The notes: generated by a model from the letters alone, not told the origin. A DNA stretch of 64,000 nt from Vitis vinifera (GCF_030704535.1 NC_081807.1:4381001-4445000); one strand, 5' to 3'; positions 35,099-47,800 are shown, numbered from the stretch's first letter. Numbers and translations: made by a program.

Positions 35099-38000
35099 AT
35101 GGTGATTGATCACATCGATTTCTCTGCACCAGAGATGTCCTCACAAGGACTCCAATCTCCGGCAAGAAACTCGTTGGAAGTTTCCTCAATTCTTAAGGGA
35201 CAAAGTTCTTCTATGCTTCATCCGATCTCGGTGAAGCTAGAGATGAACAATTACACAATATGGCGATCTTAGGTATTACCAGCAGCTAGAGCACATCAAT
35301 TGGATCAAATTCTCATTGGTAAGCTACCAAAACCTCCAAGATTCTCTCAATCAACATCAGTTAATTCATCTCAACCTGCATCCAATCCAGAATATGATCA
35401 ATGGGTGATTTTAGATCAATTCTTTTTGAGTTGGATTCTTGCTTCCATATGAAGCCATGTATGGTCATGTGGTTAATTGTCAAACATAAGCCAAAGTATG
35501 GAGTGTTCTTTTAAAAACTTTTTGTCTCTAATTCAAAGGCAAGAACTCTTCAACTACGTTTCATGCTACAATCATTAAAGAAATGTGCTCTAAGCATAAA
35601 GGATTATGTGCTAAAAATGAGAAACATAGCAGATATGCTCTCTGCCTCTGGAAAACCTATACCAGATGAAGATTTAATTCTTTACATTTTAGGTGGATTA
35701 GGACTAGAATTTGAAACAATTGTTGTGAATATTACATCTAGATCTGAGGCAATCTCTCTACAAGAAGTCCATTATCTGCTACAAAGTCATGAAATTTGTC
35801 TTGAGCAACTTTCAACAGCCTTTGTTATTGACGTTCACCAGCAGCACATATTACAGTTGGAGGTGTTCAAAATTCTAACACTAATGATGGACAGTTTAGA
35901 GGCTCAAGCAACAGGAATTTTCGTCATAGAAATGTACATAATCCACAAACTTTAAGAATTGTTTGTCAATTGTGTGGAAAAATGGGACACACTGCTATGA
36001 AGTGCTTCCACCGTTTTGATGTGTACTTCCAATCTCCACCATGTGCATAAAATCAACAGTTTCCATCTCTTCATCAACCGCAACAACCTCAACTTCGGCC
36101 ACCTCCACTACAACCACAAATACAGCCTCAAAGTCAGCCTCAATATTATTCCACAAGGCCACTGATACCATCACTTCCAATTTAAAATTCACACCAACAA
36201 CAGGATTCAACAAACACTTCTCCTCGTGCCTATATTCTTACTCCGGATCTTGATTCAAACACTTCATGGTTTGTTGACAATGGTGCTACTCACCACATGA
36301 CCACTGATTCCAATACTCATGATGTCTTTGATCACTACTCTGGCACAGGTAATGTTGTGGTGGGCAATGGACAAACACTAGATATATCTAGTGTTGGTCA
36401 TACTTCTTTTCCTTCATGTAAATCTTCCAAGTCATTGCATCTTACCAATGTACTTCATGTACCTCAGATCACTAAAAATCTGATCAATGTAGCTAAATTC
36501 ACTCAAGATAATGATGTTATCCTTGAGTTTGACTCTCATTGCTGTTTTGTTAAGGACAAGAAGTCCAGAGAGATATTACTCCAAGGCAACCTTAAGGAAG
36601 GCCTATATCAGTTGGATATTTCCAAGGTCTCATCTAACCGGCAGTTTGCAGGTTTCTCTGAAGATACAAATGTGTTCCTACCTCATCTAGCTACTACTCC
36701 ATCTACTATCAACAAACAACCAGCTGCTCCATCTGTTGGATATAGCCTGCAAATAAATAAAATTGAGTCTACAAGATGTGTAGAAGACAGCAACATGGGT
36801 GTTGGACACTTGTGGCATCAAAGATTGGGTCATCCATGCAACAAAACTGTGTCTCTAGTACTTGACAGATTAGGCATTAATTCCAAGCTCCAAAACGAAC
36901 TCGGTTTTTGTACTACTTGTCCTTTAGGCAAGGCAAAACAGCTTTCATTCTCTACCACTATTAATAAAACACAAGTTCCATTCGAACTAGTTTTTTCGGA
37001 CGTGTAGGGTCCTGTACATACAACTTCATGTGATGGGTACAAATATTACATTGCATTTGTAGATGCTTTTACAAACTGTACTTGGATTTATCCCATGCAA
37101 CAAAAGTCCCAAGCAACATCAATTGTCTTGCAGTTCATAGCATTGGTAGATCGACAATTTCCCACCAAACTTAAGTGTCTACAAACAGACTGGGGTGGAG
37201 AGTTTCGTCCCCTTCAATATCTTCTGTAGAAGAAAGACATCCTCTTCCGTCATCCTTGTCCTCATGTTCATCAACAAAATGGGAAGGTGGAACGAAAGCA
37301 TAGAAGCATTGTAGAAATTGGATTGACTTTATTGGCTAAGTCTCAATTGCCATTTACTTTCTGGTGGCATGCCTTCTCTACAACAACTTACCTTCTCAAT
37401 AGACTACCAACTCCGGTTTTCCATTGTAAGACTCCCTATGAACTCTTGTTTAAGTCCTCACCTAATTTTTTATTCTTGAAGACTTTTGGCTGTGCTTGCT
37501 ATCCGTATCTCCGACCTTACAAAAACCATAAACTAGAATATCAGTCAACTCAATGCATATTTATTGGATATAGTCTCTCCCATAAAGGATACCTATATTT
37601 ACATCATTCCAGGAAAGTTTACATTTCAAGAAGCATTATTTTTTTATGAAAAAACATTTCCCTATTCATCTCTACCAATGAATGATTCTAGTCCTACCCT
37701 ACACACTTCCTCCACATCTTTCTCTATACCCCTTTTACAAACCATGTCACATACCTTTTCTCATCCTTCCATGTGTCCCGCTGCATCAAGACCAGTGTCC
37801 CCTTCTATTCCCTCACCTCCTATTTCAGCTTCTTCTCTTCATCCCATGACTACTCGTTCAAAAGTGGGTAAATTTAAACCCAAACTACTCCCAGACCATA
37901 TTACATACCTGTCTACTTCCATTTCACCCCCAGACCAACTTCCTACCACTGTTAGTCAAGCATTGAAAAATCCCAACTGCCACACAGCTATGGTTGAAGA

Positions 38001-38390
38001 ATATCAAGCCTTAGTAAAAAATACTTGGACCTTGGTTCTCTTTCATCCATCCATGAATGTCATAGATAGAAAATGGATTTTTTGTGTCAAATATAATTTT
38101 GATGGTACCATCCAACGCTTCAAGGCCAGACTAGTAGCCAAAGGATTTCAACAATATGTAGGTGTGGAATTTACTAATACTTTCAGTCCAGTGATCAAAT
38201 CCTCTACTATGCGAGTTGTATTTACATTGGCTGTAACATATAATTGGGAGATTCGACAAATTGATTTCAACAATGCCTTCCTCAATGGAGAAATTGTAGA
38301 AACTGTTTATCTTTCCCAACCAGCTGGATTTGTTAGCACATCTCATCCCCAACATGTTTGTAAGCTACAGAAAGCGTTATATGCTCTAGA
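35099..38390 (+). pseudogene. Copia-C gag-pol remnant
   Basis: Gag begins at 35099 (MVIDHIDFSAPEM) and meets a stop near 35271 in place of the Gln after WRS. The gag C-terminal part is 35563..35955. Protease reads WFVDNGATHHMT, with Asn for Ser in DSG. Integrase keeps LWHQRLGH and CTTC, a stop after FSDV (37005), QTDWGGEF, another stop after YLL, and NGKVERKH. Reverse transcriptase (to 38390) has [10 protein letters not shown] and IDFNNAFLNG. At least four stops or frame changes are present. Inactive. Confidence 0.9.
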
Positions 38391-38701
38391 TTCTCTACTA
38401 TCAGTGCTTTGGTCAACATGTAAGTTGGATTCTTGTTATTGTGTATTTTCACAAGTGTTAACATTCCATCTTCAAGCAAAGGCCTGATAAAGTGATAAAG
38501 AATTGTTATATGTCTAGTCCTAGAATGAAATGCTGAATTCTTAGCAAAATGTATTGCACTTTGGCTATCACTATACAAAACATTCATCACATGTTTGAAT
38601 CTCACCTTTGTCAACAAACTTTGCAACCATTTGACCCTCATGAGTTGATCGGGCAGTTCGACTCCCGACATCCCGAGCGAAGAGCAATAAAACTGGTTCA
38701 A
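38391..38701 (-). pseudogene. Inverted copia RNase H fragment
   Basis: The minus strand encodes WLQSLLTKVRF, LYSDSQSAIHFAKNSAFHSRTRHI and PTYMLTKAL, the typical C-terminal RNase H end of a copia pol. It is opposite in orientation to copia-C, so it comes from another insertion or an inversion. No LTR is attached. Confidence 0.8.
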
Positions 38702-38852
38702 GCTTCACAATCCAACACAATCGAGGCCAACTTCCTTACATCATGCTAGTATGCCCTGCAAGGAGAGAAGCCAAACATGGCATGGTTATAGCCCATGAGC
38801 TTTCCTGCCAAGGATCTGGGTTGAGTGGCAAATGCTTTGTCCATGGTAGTGA

Positions 38853-38857
38853 TGTTA

Positions 38858-38945
<88 letters not shown>

Positions 38946-39549
38946 GTTAAAAATAAAGTGTAAGAAGAGTTACACTTTTGAAAAATAACTTTTGAAAATA
39001 AAGTGTAAGAAGGGTTACACTTTTAATGTGTGAATTAAACACATGATTAAGTTTTGAAATGTTACAAAACTTGAAAGGTTAAGGAAGACAATGAGTCTTC
39101 TCATCTTTGTAACTTTATAAAACTTAAGAGGTTAAGTGTAAGAGAGTTACACATTTGAGATTAAATCATGTTTAATGTGTGAATTAAACATATGATTTAA
39201 TTTTTGAATGTTACAAAGATGAAGAGATTGAGAAAGACAATGAGTTTTTTCTCATCCTTGTAACCATTTTTCAACCCTAAGAGTGCTATATATGACTTTT
39301 CTTCTTTTTGAAATCTTATGTAGAAAAGTGAAAAGGCTTGATCAATCCCAAGACTATTTCCATTAGTTCCCTAAAGATTTCTAGTGGTGGGAGGAAATAG
39401 AGTCTTTGGACAAAGTTCCAAGAACTTGTTTGAGCCTTTCTTGTGTTCTTCTTCTTCTTGTTCTTATTTTGTAACTTTGAGAGTTTTATTGTATCAAGAG
39501 AGTGTTTGAGAGTGTTTCTTTTCTCCATTGTATCCAATTTTTAACATCA
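38853..39549 (+). repeat. Left LTR of copia-D with an expanded TA run
   Basis: 697 bp. About 80 bases at 38863..38940 are almost pure TA. The right LTR has only about 20-25 bases of TA, which accounts for the whole length difference. Confidence 0.94.
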
Positions 39550-39569
39550 ATCAAAGACTCTATTTTTCA

Positions 39570-41819
39570 ATGGAAGGAGAGATTATCAAGATTATGAACC
39601 AAGACCTTGTGAGGTTGGATCGTTTTGATGGTTCCAACTTCACTAGGTGGCAAGACAAGGTGAGATTCCTTCTCACAGCACTCAAGATTTTCTACATCCT
39701 TGATCCTACCTTGGCACCGTTACCGGAACCAAAGGAAAATGACACACCTCAAGTGGTGGCGGCAAGGAAGAAGAGAGAGGAGGATGAGCTCATATGTAGG
39801 GGTCATATTTTAATAGAATTCCTATGAAGAAAAATGAGATATCTCCATATGAGTTATGGAAAGGAAGGAAGCCTAATATAGGTTACTTCAAAGTGTGGGG
39901 GTGTCTTGCTTATTGCAAGAAAACGGATCCACATGAAACAAAATTGGGTCCAAGAGCCATTAAGTGTGCATTTGTAGGCTATGCCTCAAATAGCAAAGCT
40001 TATAGGCTATTAGACTTGGAGTCTAATGTGATAATTGAATCAAGAGAGGTAGAGTTCTTTGAGAATTTGTTGAGTGATAGCAATTCTCAAGTACCTACTA
40101 GTGTTGGAGAGTCTCTAGAGGAGACACCTTCAAAGGTTGTTGAGCAACCCATTGTGCCTTGGAAAAGCCAAAGAGCTAGAAAAGAGAAAGTGTTGGGATC
40201 AGATGAGATTGACTCTCAAAGAATTTCCTTTTACTTAGTAGAAGGAAATAGAGAAGATATTATAAGAAAAATTCCTATAGTACTTCAAATAGAGGAGGAT
40301 CCCAAAACATACAAAGAAACTATGGCTTCTAGAGATGTTGCTTTTTGGAAAGAGGTTATCAATGATGAAATGGATTCAATTATGTCCAACCAAACATGGG
40401 AATTGGTAGACCTTCCACCAGGATCTAAACCAATAGGGTGCAAGTGGGTATTTCGAAGGAAATATCACAACGATGGCATGATTCAAACCTTTAAGGCTAG
40501 ATTAGTAGCTAAGGGGTTTAAACAAAGAGAAGGTATTGATTATTTTGATACCTATGCCGGTGGCTAGAACAACATCAATTAGGATATTGTTTGTTTTGGC
40601 ATCAATTCATAATCTATTTGTTCATCAAATGGATGTCAAAACGGCATTCTTGAATGGGGATCTCAATGAGGAAGTCTACATGGAACAACCGGAAGGTTTT
40701 GTTCCACTGGGGAATGAAAACAAAGTGTGTAAACTTGTCAAATCATTATATGGTTTAAAACAAACTCTCAAACAATGGCACGAAAAATTTGATCATGCTA
40801 TTCTTTCGGATGGATTTAGACACAACAATGTGGACAAGTGCTTATATTCTAAGACTTGTGATGACTATATGGTCATAGTGTGTCTATATGTGGATGACAT
40901 GTTAATCTTGAGTGATGACATGAAAGGAATAATAGAAACGAAAAGGTTTCTATCCTCAACCTTCAAGATGAAAGATCTTGGAGAAGTTGATACTATATTG
41001 GGTATCAAAGTGAAAAGAAATAGTGGGGGTTATGCTTTGAACCAAACCCACTATATTGAGAAAGTAGTTAGCAAATTTAATCATCTCAAGATTAAAGATG
41101 CTAATACTCCATTTGATTCAAGTATAAAACTTGAAAAGAATGATGGTAGATCTGTGGCTCAACTTGAGTATGCAAGTGCAATTGGAAGTCTTATGTATGC
41201 TGCTCAGTGTACTAGGGCTGACATTTCATTTGCAGTTAGTAAACTAAGTAGGTTTATTAGCAATCCAAGCGTGGAACATTGGAAAGCTATTGGTAGAGTT
41301 CTTGGTTACCTAAAGAATACCAAAGAACTAAGCCTCCAATATTCAAAGTTTCCTGCTATACTTGAAGGGTATTCAGATGCAAGCTGGATATCGAGTGTGG
41401 GAGATAATTTATCTACCACAGGTTGGGTGTTTACACTTGGTGGTGGGGTTGTCTCTTGGGGATCCAAGAAACAGACTTGTATATCACACTCAACCATGGA
41501 GGCAGAGTTTATAGCTCTAGCTGCAATTGGAAAAGAAGCTGAGTGGCTTAGGGATCTCATGATGGACATCCCTTTTACTGCAAATAATGTGTCAACAGTG
41601 TCGATACATTGTGACAGTCAAGCCACTCTAGCTCGTGCGTACAGTGGAGTGTACAATGGGAAGTCTAGACATATAAGCATTAGACATGAGTATGTGAGAC
41701 AATTGATTCAATATGGAATCATCTCAATCTCATTTGTGAGGTCAAGTGGAAACTTGGCGGATCCTTTTACTAAGCCTCTTACAAGAGATTTAGTAAGGAT
41801 AACATCTAGAGGGATGTGA
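39570..41819 (+). pseudogene. Copia-D gag-pol remnant
   Basis: The gag start at 39570 encodes MEGEIIKIMNQDLVRLDRFD and LDRFDGSNFTRWQDKV, a normal copia gag N-terminus. At about 39798 it jumps to the integrase C-terminal part (NRIPMKKNEISPYELWKGRK). Reverse transcriptase continues with [10 protein letters not shown], then a two-base loss near 40557 shifts the frame inside DTYAPVAR. The second frame (to 41819) holds [20 protein letters not shown], and RNase H with SDASW and STMEAEF. Not autonomous. Confidence 0.92.
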
Positions 41820-42393
41820 CTAAAACTCCTTAAATAAAATTCACCAATGATGGTAACCTAACTTAATACTACGAAATGACTAGTCTTAAGTTCAATAGGT
41901 AAAAACAAGTCATTGATAAGTGGGTTGTGGCAGCATTAGAACATGTGAGTTCCATCTGTGATGATTAATGCTGGTTGTTACCGTTGGAGGGTTAAGCTTA
42001 AAGCTTTTAATGAAATTCAGTCTATGTGTGACAAGCATCTTAAAGGTAACAAGGATGCTGGAAGAATTTCACCTATGTGAACTTAGGGGTGGTGCCGCCT
42101 CTCATGAGAGTTGGAGTTTCTTTCAAGAAAGTTCATGAATGGATTGAGCACATGGCCATAAAAGTGCTAAGCAAGAAAATAATGGGCACTCATGTGGTTA
42201 GTGGAAGTGTGTGTGTTGTTACCGGTTTCGTTACAAGGAATAACTGGTTTAATGCTACAAGCAACCTGGGATTTCAACGGAGCTTTGTGACAATTACACT
42301 AAGGTAAAATTCAAATCGAAAGATATTTTATTTTATGCATTTTCATTGTTGAGGTTATAAGGGTTGATGTTTATTTTTAACCAAGTGGGGGAT
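41820..42393 (+). other. Copia-D 3' untranslated internal region
   Basis: About 570 bases lie between the RNase H stop and the right LTR, with no recognisable domain. Part of it resembles the untranslated leader of similar elements, but the short frame 42077..42307 has no known motif. Confidence 0.6.
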
Positions 42394-43028
42394 TGTTATA
42401 TATATATATATATATATATTGTTGGTTAAAAATAAAGTGTAAGAAGAGTTACACTTTTGAAAAATAACTTTTGAAAATAAAGTGTAAGAAGGGTTACACT
42501 TTTAATGTGTGAATTAAACACATGATTAAGTTTTGAAATGTTACAAAACTTGAAAGGTTAAGGAAGACAATGAGTCTTCTCATCTTTGTAACTTTATAAA
42601 ACTTAAGAGGTTAAGTGTAAGAGAGTTACACATTTGAGATTAAATCATGTTTAATGTGTGAATTAAACATATGATTTAATTTTTGAATGTTACAAAGATG
42701 AAGAGATTGAGGAAGACAATGAGTTTTTTCTCATCCTTGTAACCATTTTTCAACCCTAAGAGTGCTATATATGACTTTTCTTCTTTTTGAAATCTTATGC
42801 AGAAAAGTGAAAAGGCTTGATCAATCCCAAGACTATTTCCATTAGTTCCCTAAAGATTTCTAGTGGTGGGAGGAAATAGAGTCTTTGGACAAAATTCCAA
42901 GAACTTGTTTGAGCCTTTCTTGTGTTCTTCTTCTTCTTGTTCTTATTTTGTAACTTTGAGAGTTTTATTGTATCAAGAGAGTGTTTGAGAGTGTTTCTTT
43001 TCTCTATTGTATCCAATTTTTAACATCA
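42394..43028 (+). repeat. Right LTR of copia-D
   Basis: 635 bp, nearly identical to the left LTR apart from the short TA run. It is followed by AGTGA and P450-6 exon 1. Confidence 0.94.
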
Positions 43029-43371
43029 AGTGAGATATTCTTTTGCTACTTCCCAGCTGCTAACCACCGAAGTTTTGCGCAGGCCAATATGAAAGCAAAA
43101 GATTGGTCCATACTTATCTGCCATGGCTCCAAATGCTTGATGTTGGGGCTTGCCTGCTCGTAGAAGATGAAGGTGTCCGATTAAAGGTCATGCCCGTGAT
43201 GGTTCTGGTGCCCTTTTTCCTCTGTTTCTGTTCCCTTTGCCCTTAATCAATCACAAACAGATGATAGCAAACAGAAGGCTAAAAACTATGATCCCTTGAA
43301 GCTGAAGATAGAATCCCATGACTCAATAGAAAAGAAAATGTTTTATGGGGAAGAATCACTTCCCACTACCA

Positions 43372-43379
43372 TATATATA
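43372..43379 (-). promoter_or_regulatory. TATA box remnant of P450-6
   Basis: TATATATA about 53 bases upstream of the relic ATG at 43319, as in P450-2 and P450-4. Confidence 0.4.
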
Positions 43380-44550
43380 CGTCTAATGTTCTGTCTATAC
43401 TAGGAGAAGGATTCCAAGATCCTTAGAAAAGGAAAAAGAAAAAAAATACTTTTCTGCAAATTCAGCTCTGTTCTTTTCCTTTCTGTTCTTCAGCTAACTG
43501 ATTTTGAATTTTGAACAACCAACCCTGAAAAAGGATGATCACCTTCTTGGTAATGGGTCTTTTGTGTATACATGGACGACTGCATTTAAATTTAAATATG
43601 CTTGAATGAGTGGGTTTGATGCCTAAATAAAAGTAAGGAATCTTCTGTTTTGTCTAAAGTTCTAATGCGCTTTAGTACCAAGTAACAAAAGTGTTTGTTT
43701 TTATATAAGCAATTGCATGAGAGAAGGGCCTGGTAACCACGGTGTCTAAAACGTTAACGGCTGGGTAAAGATTCTTTGAAGTTAGAAGTACTTCTAGTTC
43801 TAGCTTACGTACAAAAATATTTTTGAGAAAAAAAAATTAGATAAAATTTAAACAATGGTTTTAAAAAGTTAAAAAATCACTTGTAATACTTATTAAAAAA
43901 ACATTTTAAGTGTATTTGAAAGTGTTTCTACTCAATTTTTTTTATTGACAGTGTTTTCTTATAAATTGTTTTTTCGTAAAATCATCTATTAAGCATTTAT
44001 CTAAAAAATGATTTTTCAAAATTTGAAAAGTATTTCCTAAATTCTGTCATCAAAAACTTTTTTTGAACTAAAAACACTTGTTAGGATCACTGGCAAGATG
44101 ACTCTTAATAAATAATTCTCTAAAAAAAAAACTATAGAGAAATGGGAAGTGTTTTAAAAAACAATTATGAAAATGATATTTGAGAATTGTTTCTAATAAT
44201 TGTTCTTTGATGTTTTGTGAATAAAATTCTATTTTAGAATTTGAAATATTATTAATTTATTTTTTATGTTTTTAAATATATATATATTTTTAAAAATAAA
44301 TTTTATGTCAGTACTTTATTTATTTATTTATTATCATTTTACATATTTTTATATTTATTTTTTAAAATAAGTGAGAATAGTTGAAAGAGGTAGATATTTT
44401 AAAACCATTTTCTATTTTTTTTTTTAGTGTCAAACCTGTTTTTGTTTTTATAAAAAACAAACTTAAGATATTTTAAGTAACACAAAAAGAATTACTCATA
44501 GATATACCATCCAAGTGGATGAAATTTGAGATGAGAAGATGAGAAAGGAG
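43380..44550. other. Intergenic: P450-6 5' flank and duplicated AT-rich repeats; no gene seen
   Basis: 43380..43800 is a copy of 17190..17600. 43840..44150 repeats the AT-rich block upstream of P450-2 and P450-4. 44150..44550 repeats the 3' flank of P450-5 and P450-8, including TTTTAAGTAACACAAAAAG. No coding sequence was recognised. Confidence 0.55.
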
Positions 44551-44797
44551 TATAAGTTTGTATAAGGAGAATGCAAATTTAGTTTATGTATATTGATTGG
44601 AAGAATTACATGTTCAGGAGAGGTTCTCTTCTCTACTATTTATAGTTTCAGTTGTAACAAACTACACTGCCAAATTCCTAACTATTTTCACAATTCAAAC
44701 TACACTACCAAATTCCTAACTACTTGCATAGTTCTTGAGTGATCTTGGTTCTGTTGTTGCAACAGCCTTTTGTTGCTGGTGCAGTTGTGGCCTATCA
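44551..44797 (-). repeat. LTR of copia-E (3' LTR in element sense)
   Basis: 247 bp from TATAAGTTTG to CCTATCA on the plus strand. A truncated copy of the same LTR family is at about 61874..62001. Confidence 0.85.
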
Positions 44798-44806
44798 TCC
44801 CCCCAC

Positions 44807-47800
44807 AAGCTCGCAGGTTTGGGAACAAAGGTTTGAGAACAATAAAGAGTTTGGTTTGAAAGCTAAAAAAACCGAGAGCTTGAGATATGTTTAGTGAAGA
44901 TATCAATGATTTGGTTGAAAGAGAGAAGATACCGAATACTAAGTTGGTTTTGAAGGACTTTATTACGAATAAAATGAAGGTCGAGTTCAATTTGCTTTGC
45001 TTGAGCATGAAATATGGGATTGGCAGCAAGATGTGCAACACTTTGGTTGTCACACCACAGAAGTGGTGGTGCTGAAGGAGAAAGACATAACTCGGTGAGT
45101 AGAGATTGAATCCAAGCAATTTTGGAAGTGACAACAGTTATGCCATGATACTCAGATTCCACACTACTTCTTGAAACAACTTTCTACTTGCTGCCAATTT
45201 TGGCCTAGTGAAAATACAATAGCCACTGGTGCTTCTTTTGTCATTTGTACAAAAAGCCCAATCTGCATCAGTGTATGCTTAAATGTCCAAAGAGAGACAG
45301 TTGCATGGAAAGACCATAAGATGTAGTGCCTTTAAGATAACGTAAGATGCGCTTTACAACAAGCCAATGTGTGTTGGAGGGACTACTCATAAACTGGCAT
45401 GATATGTTGACAACAAATGAAATATTAGGTCTCGTGAATGTGAGGTATTGAAGAGCACCAACTGTGCCAATATAGTGTGACATCATGGAAAGATCTCCAT
45501 CATGTTTGGATAAATTTTGACCAAACATTTGCAGTCGATAATATTGGCATTTGAAGGACCAGGAACTAGATTCCATGTTTTGTTTTTGAGTAGAATATCA
45601 TACTCTTGTTACATAGCCTTGGACTAGTAGAAACTTTTGATAGCTTGAGAAAATGTTGCTGGTTTAGTGGGCATGTGAGACAAAAAAGCTTTCTTTTTTA
45701 CAATGCCATCCTTGGCACGCGTTATCATATGATAATTATTCATAATAGGAGGATGCTGAGGAGCATTGTTAAGTATAGTTTGAAGGGTGTGGTCAGAAGA
45801 TGAGTGAAGTGGTGAAGACAAAGGTGTGGGATTATGCTGTGGAACGTCAGGAGAAGATAAAGCAAGAGAATAGGACATGTTTATGGGAAGAAATGCATGA
45901 GTGTAAATGGAAGAACTAGGATTAGAAGAAGTTGAAGGTGATAGAGCTGGAAAGATTGATTCATGAGAAATAACATGTCTAGTTATTTAAAGTCTGGTAG
46001 TTTTTGGATCAAAATATAAGTATCCTTTGTGATTGTTTCTATAGCCAAGAAAGATGCATGGAGTAGAACAATATTGCAGTTTTTGCTTGTTGTATGGTCT
46101 AATGTATGGGTAGCAAAGACAACCGAATGTCTTGAGATAATGATAATTAGGAATTTTCCCAAAAAGAGTTTGAAATGGAGATTGATATTTAAGTACCTTG
46201 GTAGGTAGATAGTTGATGAGGAATATGGCAGTATGAAAAACATACAACCAGAAAGAGAGAGGTAAGGAGGCTTTGGCTAGAAAAGCAAGACTAGTTTCTA
46301 TAACATGTCTCAATTTCTGCTTGACTCTCCCATTCTGTTCAGGTGTGTATGGGTAGGAGAACTTGTGTTCAATGCTATGAGCAGCAAGATAGGAAGAAAA
46401 TTCTTTGAATTCACCATCGTTATTTGATTGTAGGCTCTTAATTTTGAAGTTAAGTTGTTTTTCCACTAAAGTGAGAAATTTTATAAACATTGTAAGTACT
46501 TAATCTTTGGTGTGCAGTGGATAAAGCCAAGAAAATCTTGAGAACTCATCTATGAGTAGCAGAAAAAATCATGCATCGGAAGTAGACAAAGTGGGTGCAG
46601 GAGCCTAGATATTAGTGTAACATAATGTGCCTATGCTGTGTTTAGGTTATATATATATATGTAAAAATTAAGTTTTTTGTTTTTTATGTAAAAATTAAGC
46701 TTCAAGCTTTAAGAAGAGAGTTGGAAAATATGAAAATGAAGGAGAATGAAATTCTAAATGAGTTTTCTTTTAGATTAGTAAATCAGATGAAGTCATATGG
46801 CGAAGAAATTAGTGATAAAAGAATTGTTGAGAAACTTTTGGGTTCACTTCCGAAAGCTTTTTGGTATGGAGGAACATCACATTAGGGGGGAGAATGTAAC
46901 ATAATGTGCCTATGCTGTGTTTAGGTTATATATGTAAAAAATAAGTTTTTTGTTTTTATGTTTTGAGTGGTTGTCATGCTTCCATGTGGAGAGGTTTACT
47001 CAAGTTAAATCTCTTTGCATTTGGTTTCAAAACTACATACTGTACAACAAAAACAACATAACTGAGAATACAAAGTGAAGAAAAGAAAAAAGGTCCTCTG
47101 TTTTTGGTGGACTGTTTTTAACTCCTCTATTCCTAGGTGTTACTCTTCCATTTTTTCTTTTTTATAGCCAATCTCTGTTTTAAGGGTGAAACTACAACCA
47201 AAAATTAGCATGAACAAGTGCTAAAGGATGAGATGCTCTTGACATGGACAACGAAAATGGCAACTTGTGACTTTTGGCATATTGATAGACATAATAGATT
47301 TGGTGTTTATTACATTGATAAGAAATATTACAGTTGTTCAGAACATGTTTCATTATATCTTCAGCAGGATGACCAAGTTGAGAATGCTAAAGCTCAATCG
47401 TGGAATTTAAAGATGAAAAGTTGCTGAGGCTAGAGAACAAGCCTGCAGTGGAGCTAAAATTGGTAGGAAATTTATACAATCCTCGTTCGAGATGACCTTT
47501 GAGAAGAACTTTCTTGGTAACCTGTTCTTTGACAAGAAAGAACCGAGGATGAAACTCAACAAATGTATTGTTGTCAGCACAGAAATGAGCGACACTAACA
47601 AGATTGGTTGCAAGATGAGGAGCATGAAGAACTCTTTTTAATTGAAACACTTTAAAAGGAAACTGAAAAATTTTAGTACCCGTATGAAGAATGGGAAATT
47701 GTGTACCATTCCCGATTGTCACCTTGTCATTGCCATTATATGATTGTATATTGTCCAGAGAGGTGGTAGTTTGAGAAAGATGATGGGTGGCGCGAGTGTC

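Larger units (their letters stand above)
34806..38390 (+). mobile_element. Copia-C: degraded Ty1/copia element, 3' end lost
   Basis: A 261-bp LTR (34806..35066) runs from TGTTAAGC to AGACA. It is followed directly by TGGTATCAGAGCTC (35067..35080), the tRNA-Met primer site. Gag, protease, integrase and half of the reverse transcriptase follow in order. Homology to reverse transcriptase ends near 38390, after KLQKALYAL and before the YVDD motif. No right LTR is present, so no target duplication can be checked. A different copia fragment in the opposite orientation follows. Confidence 0.9.
38853..43028 (+). mobile_element. Copia-D: young, internally deleted Ty1/copia element
   Basis: LTRs begin TGTTATAT and end TTTAACATCA. 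The target duplication AGTGA flanks the element exactly (38848..38852 and 43029..43033). The polypurine tract is AAGTGGGGGAT (42383..42393). The two LTRs differ at about four bases outside a variable TA run, so the insertion is young. Directly after the left LTR comes ATCAAAGACTC, which resembles a primer site lacking its first TGGT bases. Most of gag, all of protease and the integrase core are missing. Confidence 0.95.
38717..43319 (-). pseudogene. P450-6: CYP82 exon-1 relic split by copia-D
   Basis: Two pieces flank copia-D. 43034..43319 carries the N-terminus from MGFYLQLQG through [18 protein letters not shown]. 38717..38852 carries the C-helix region up to EASLLT. Stops replace Trp in the anchor (ICL*LIK) and in the hinge (SRA*PLIG), and the C-helix region has lost its Trp codon. 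No later part of exon 1 and no exon 2 follow; homology ends near 38717 at the copia RNase H fragment. It belongs to the P450-2/P450-4 subgroup and was dead, or dying, independently of the insertion. Confidence 0.9.

Noticed and set aside
38743-38988. Tyr-Ile repeat protein across the TA run
   Set aside because: It is translation of a TA microsatellite in the copia-D LTR and differs in length between the two LTRs.
42077-42307. Small gene after RNase H in copia-D
   Set aside because: It lies in the element's 3' non-coding region, has no known motif, and is better treated as untranslated element sequence.
33254-43319. P450-5 and P450-6 as two halves of one gene separated by copia-C and copia-D
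   Set aside because: Both contain the C-helix region, so they overlap. P450-5 belongs with P450-8, and P450-6 with P450-2 and P450-4.
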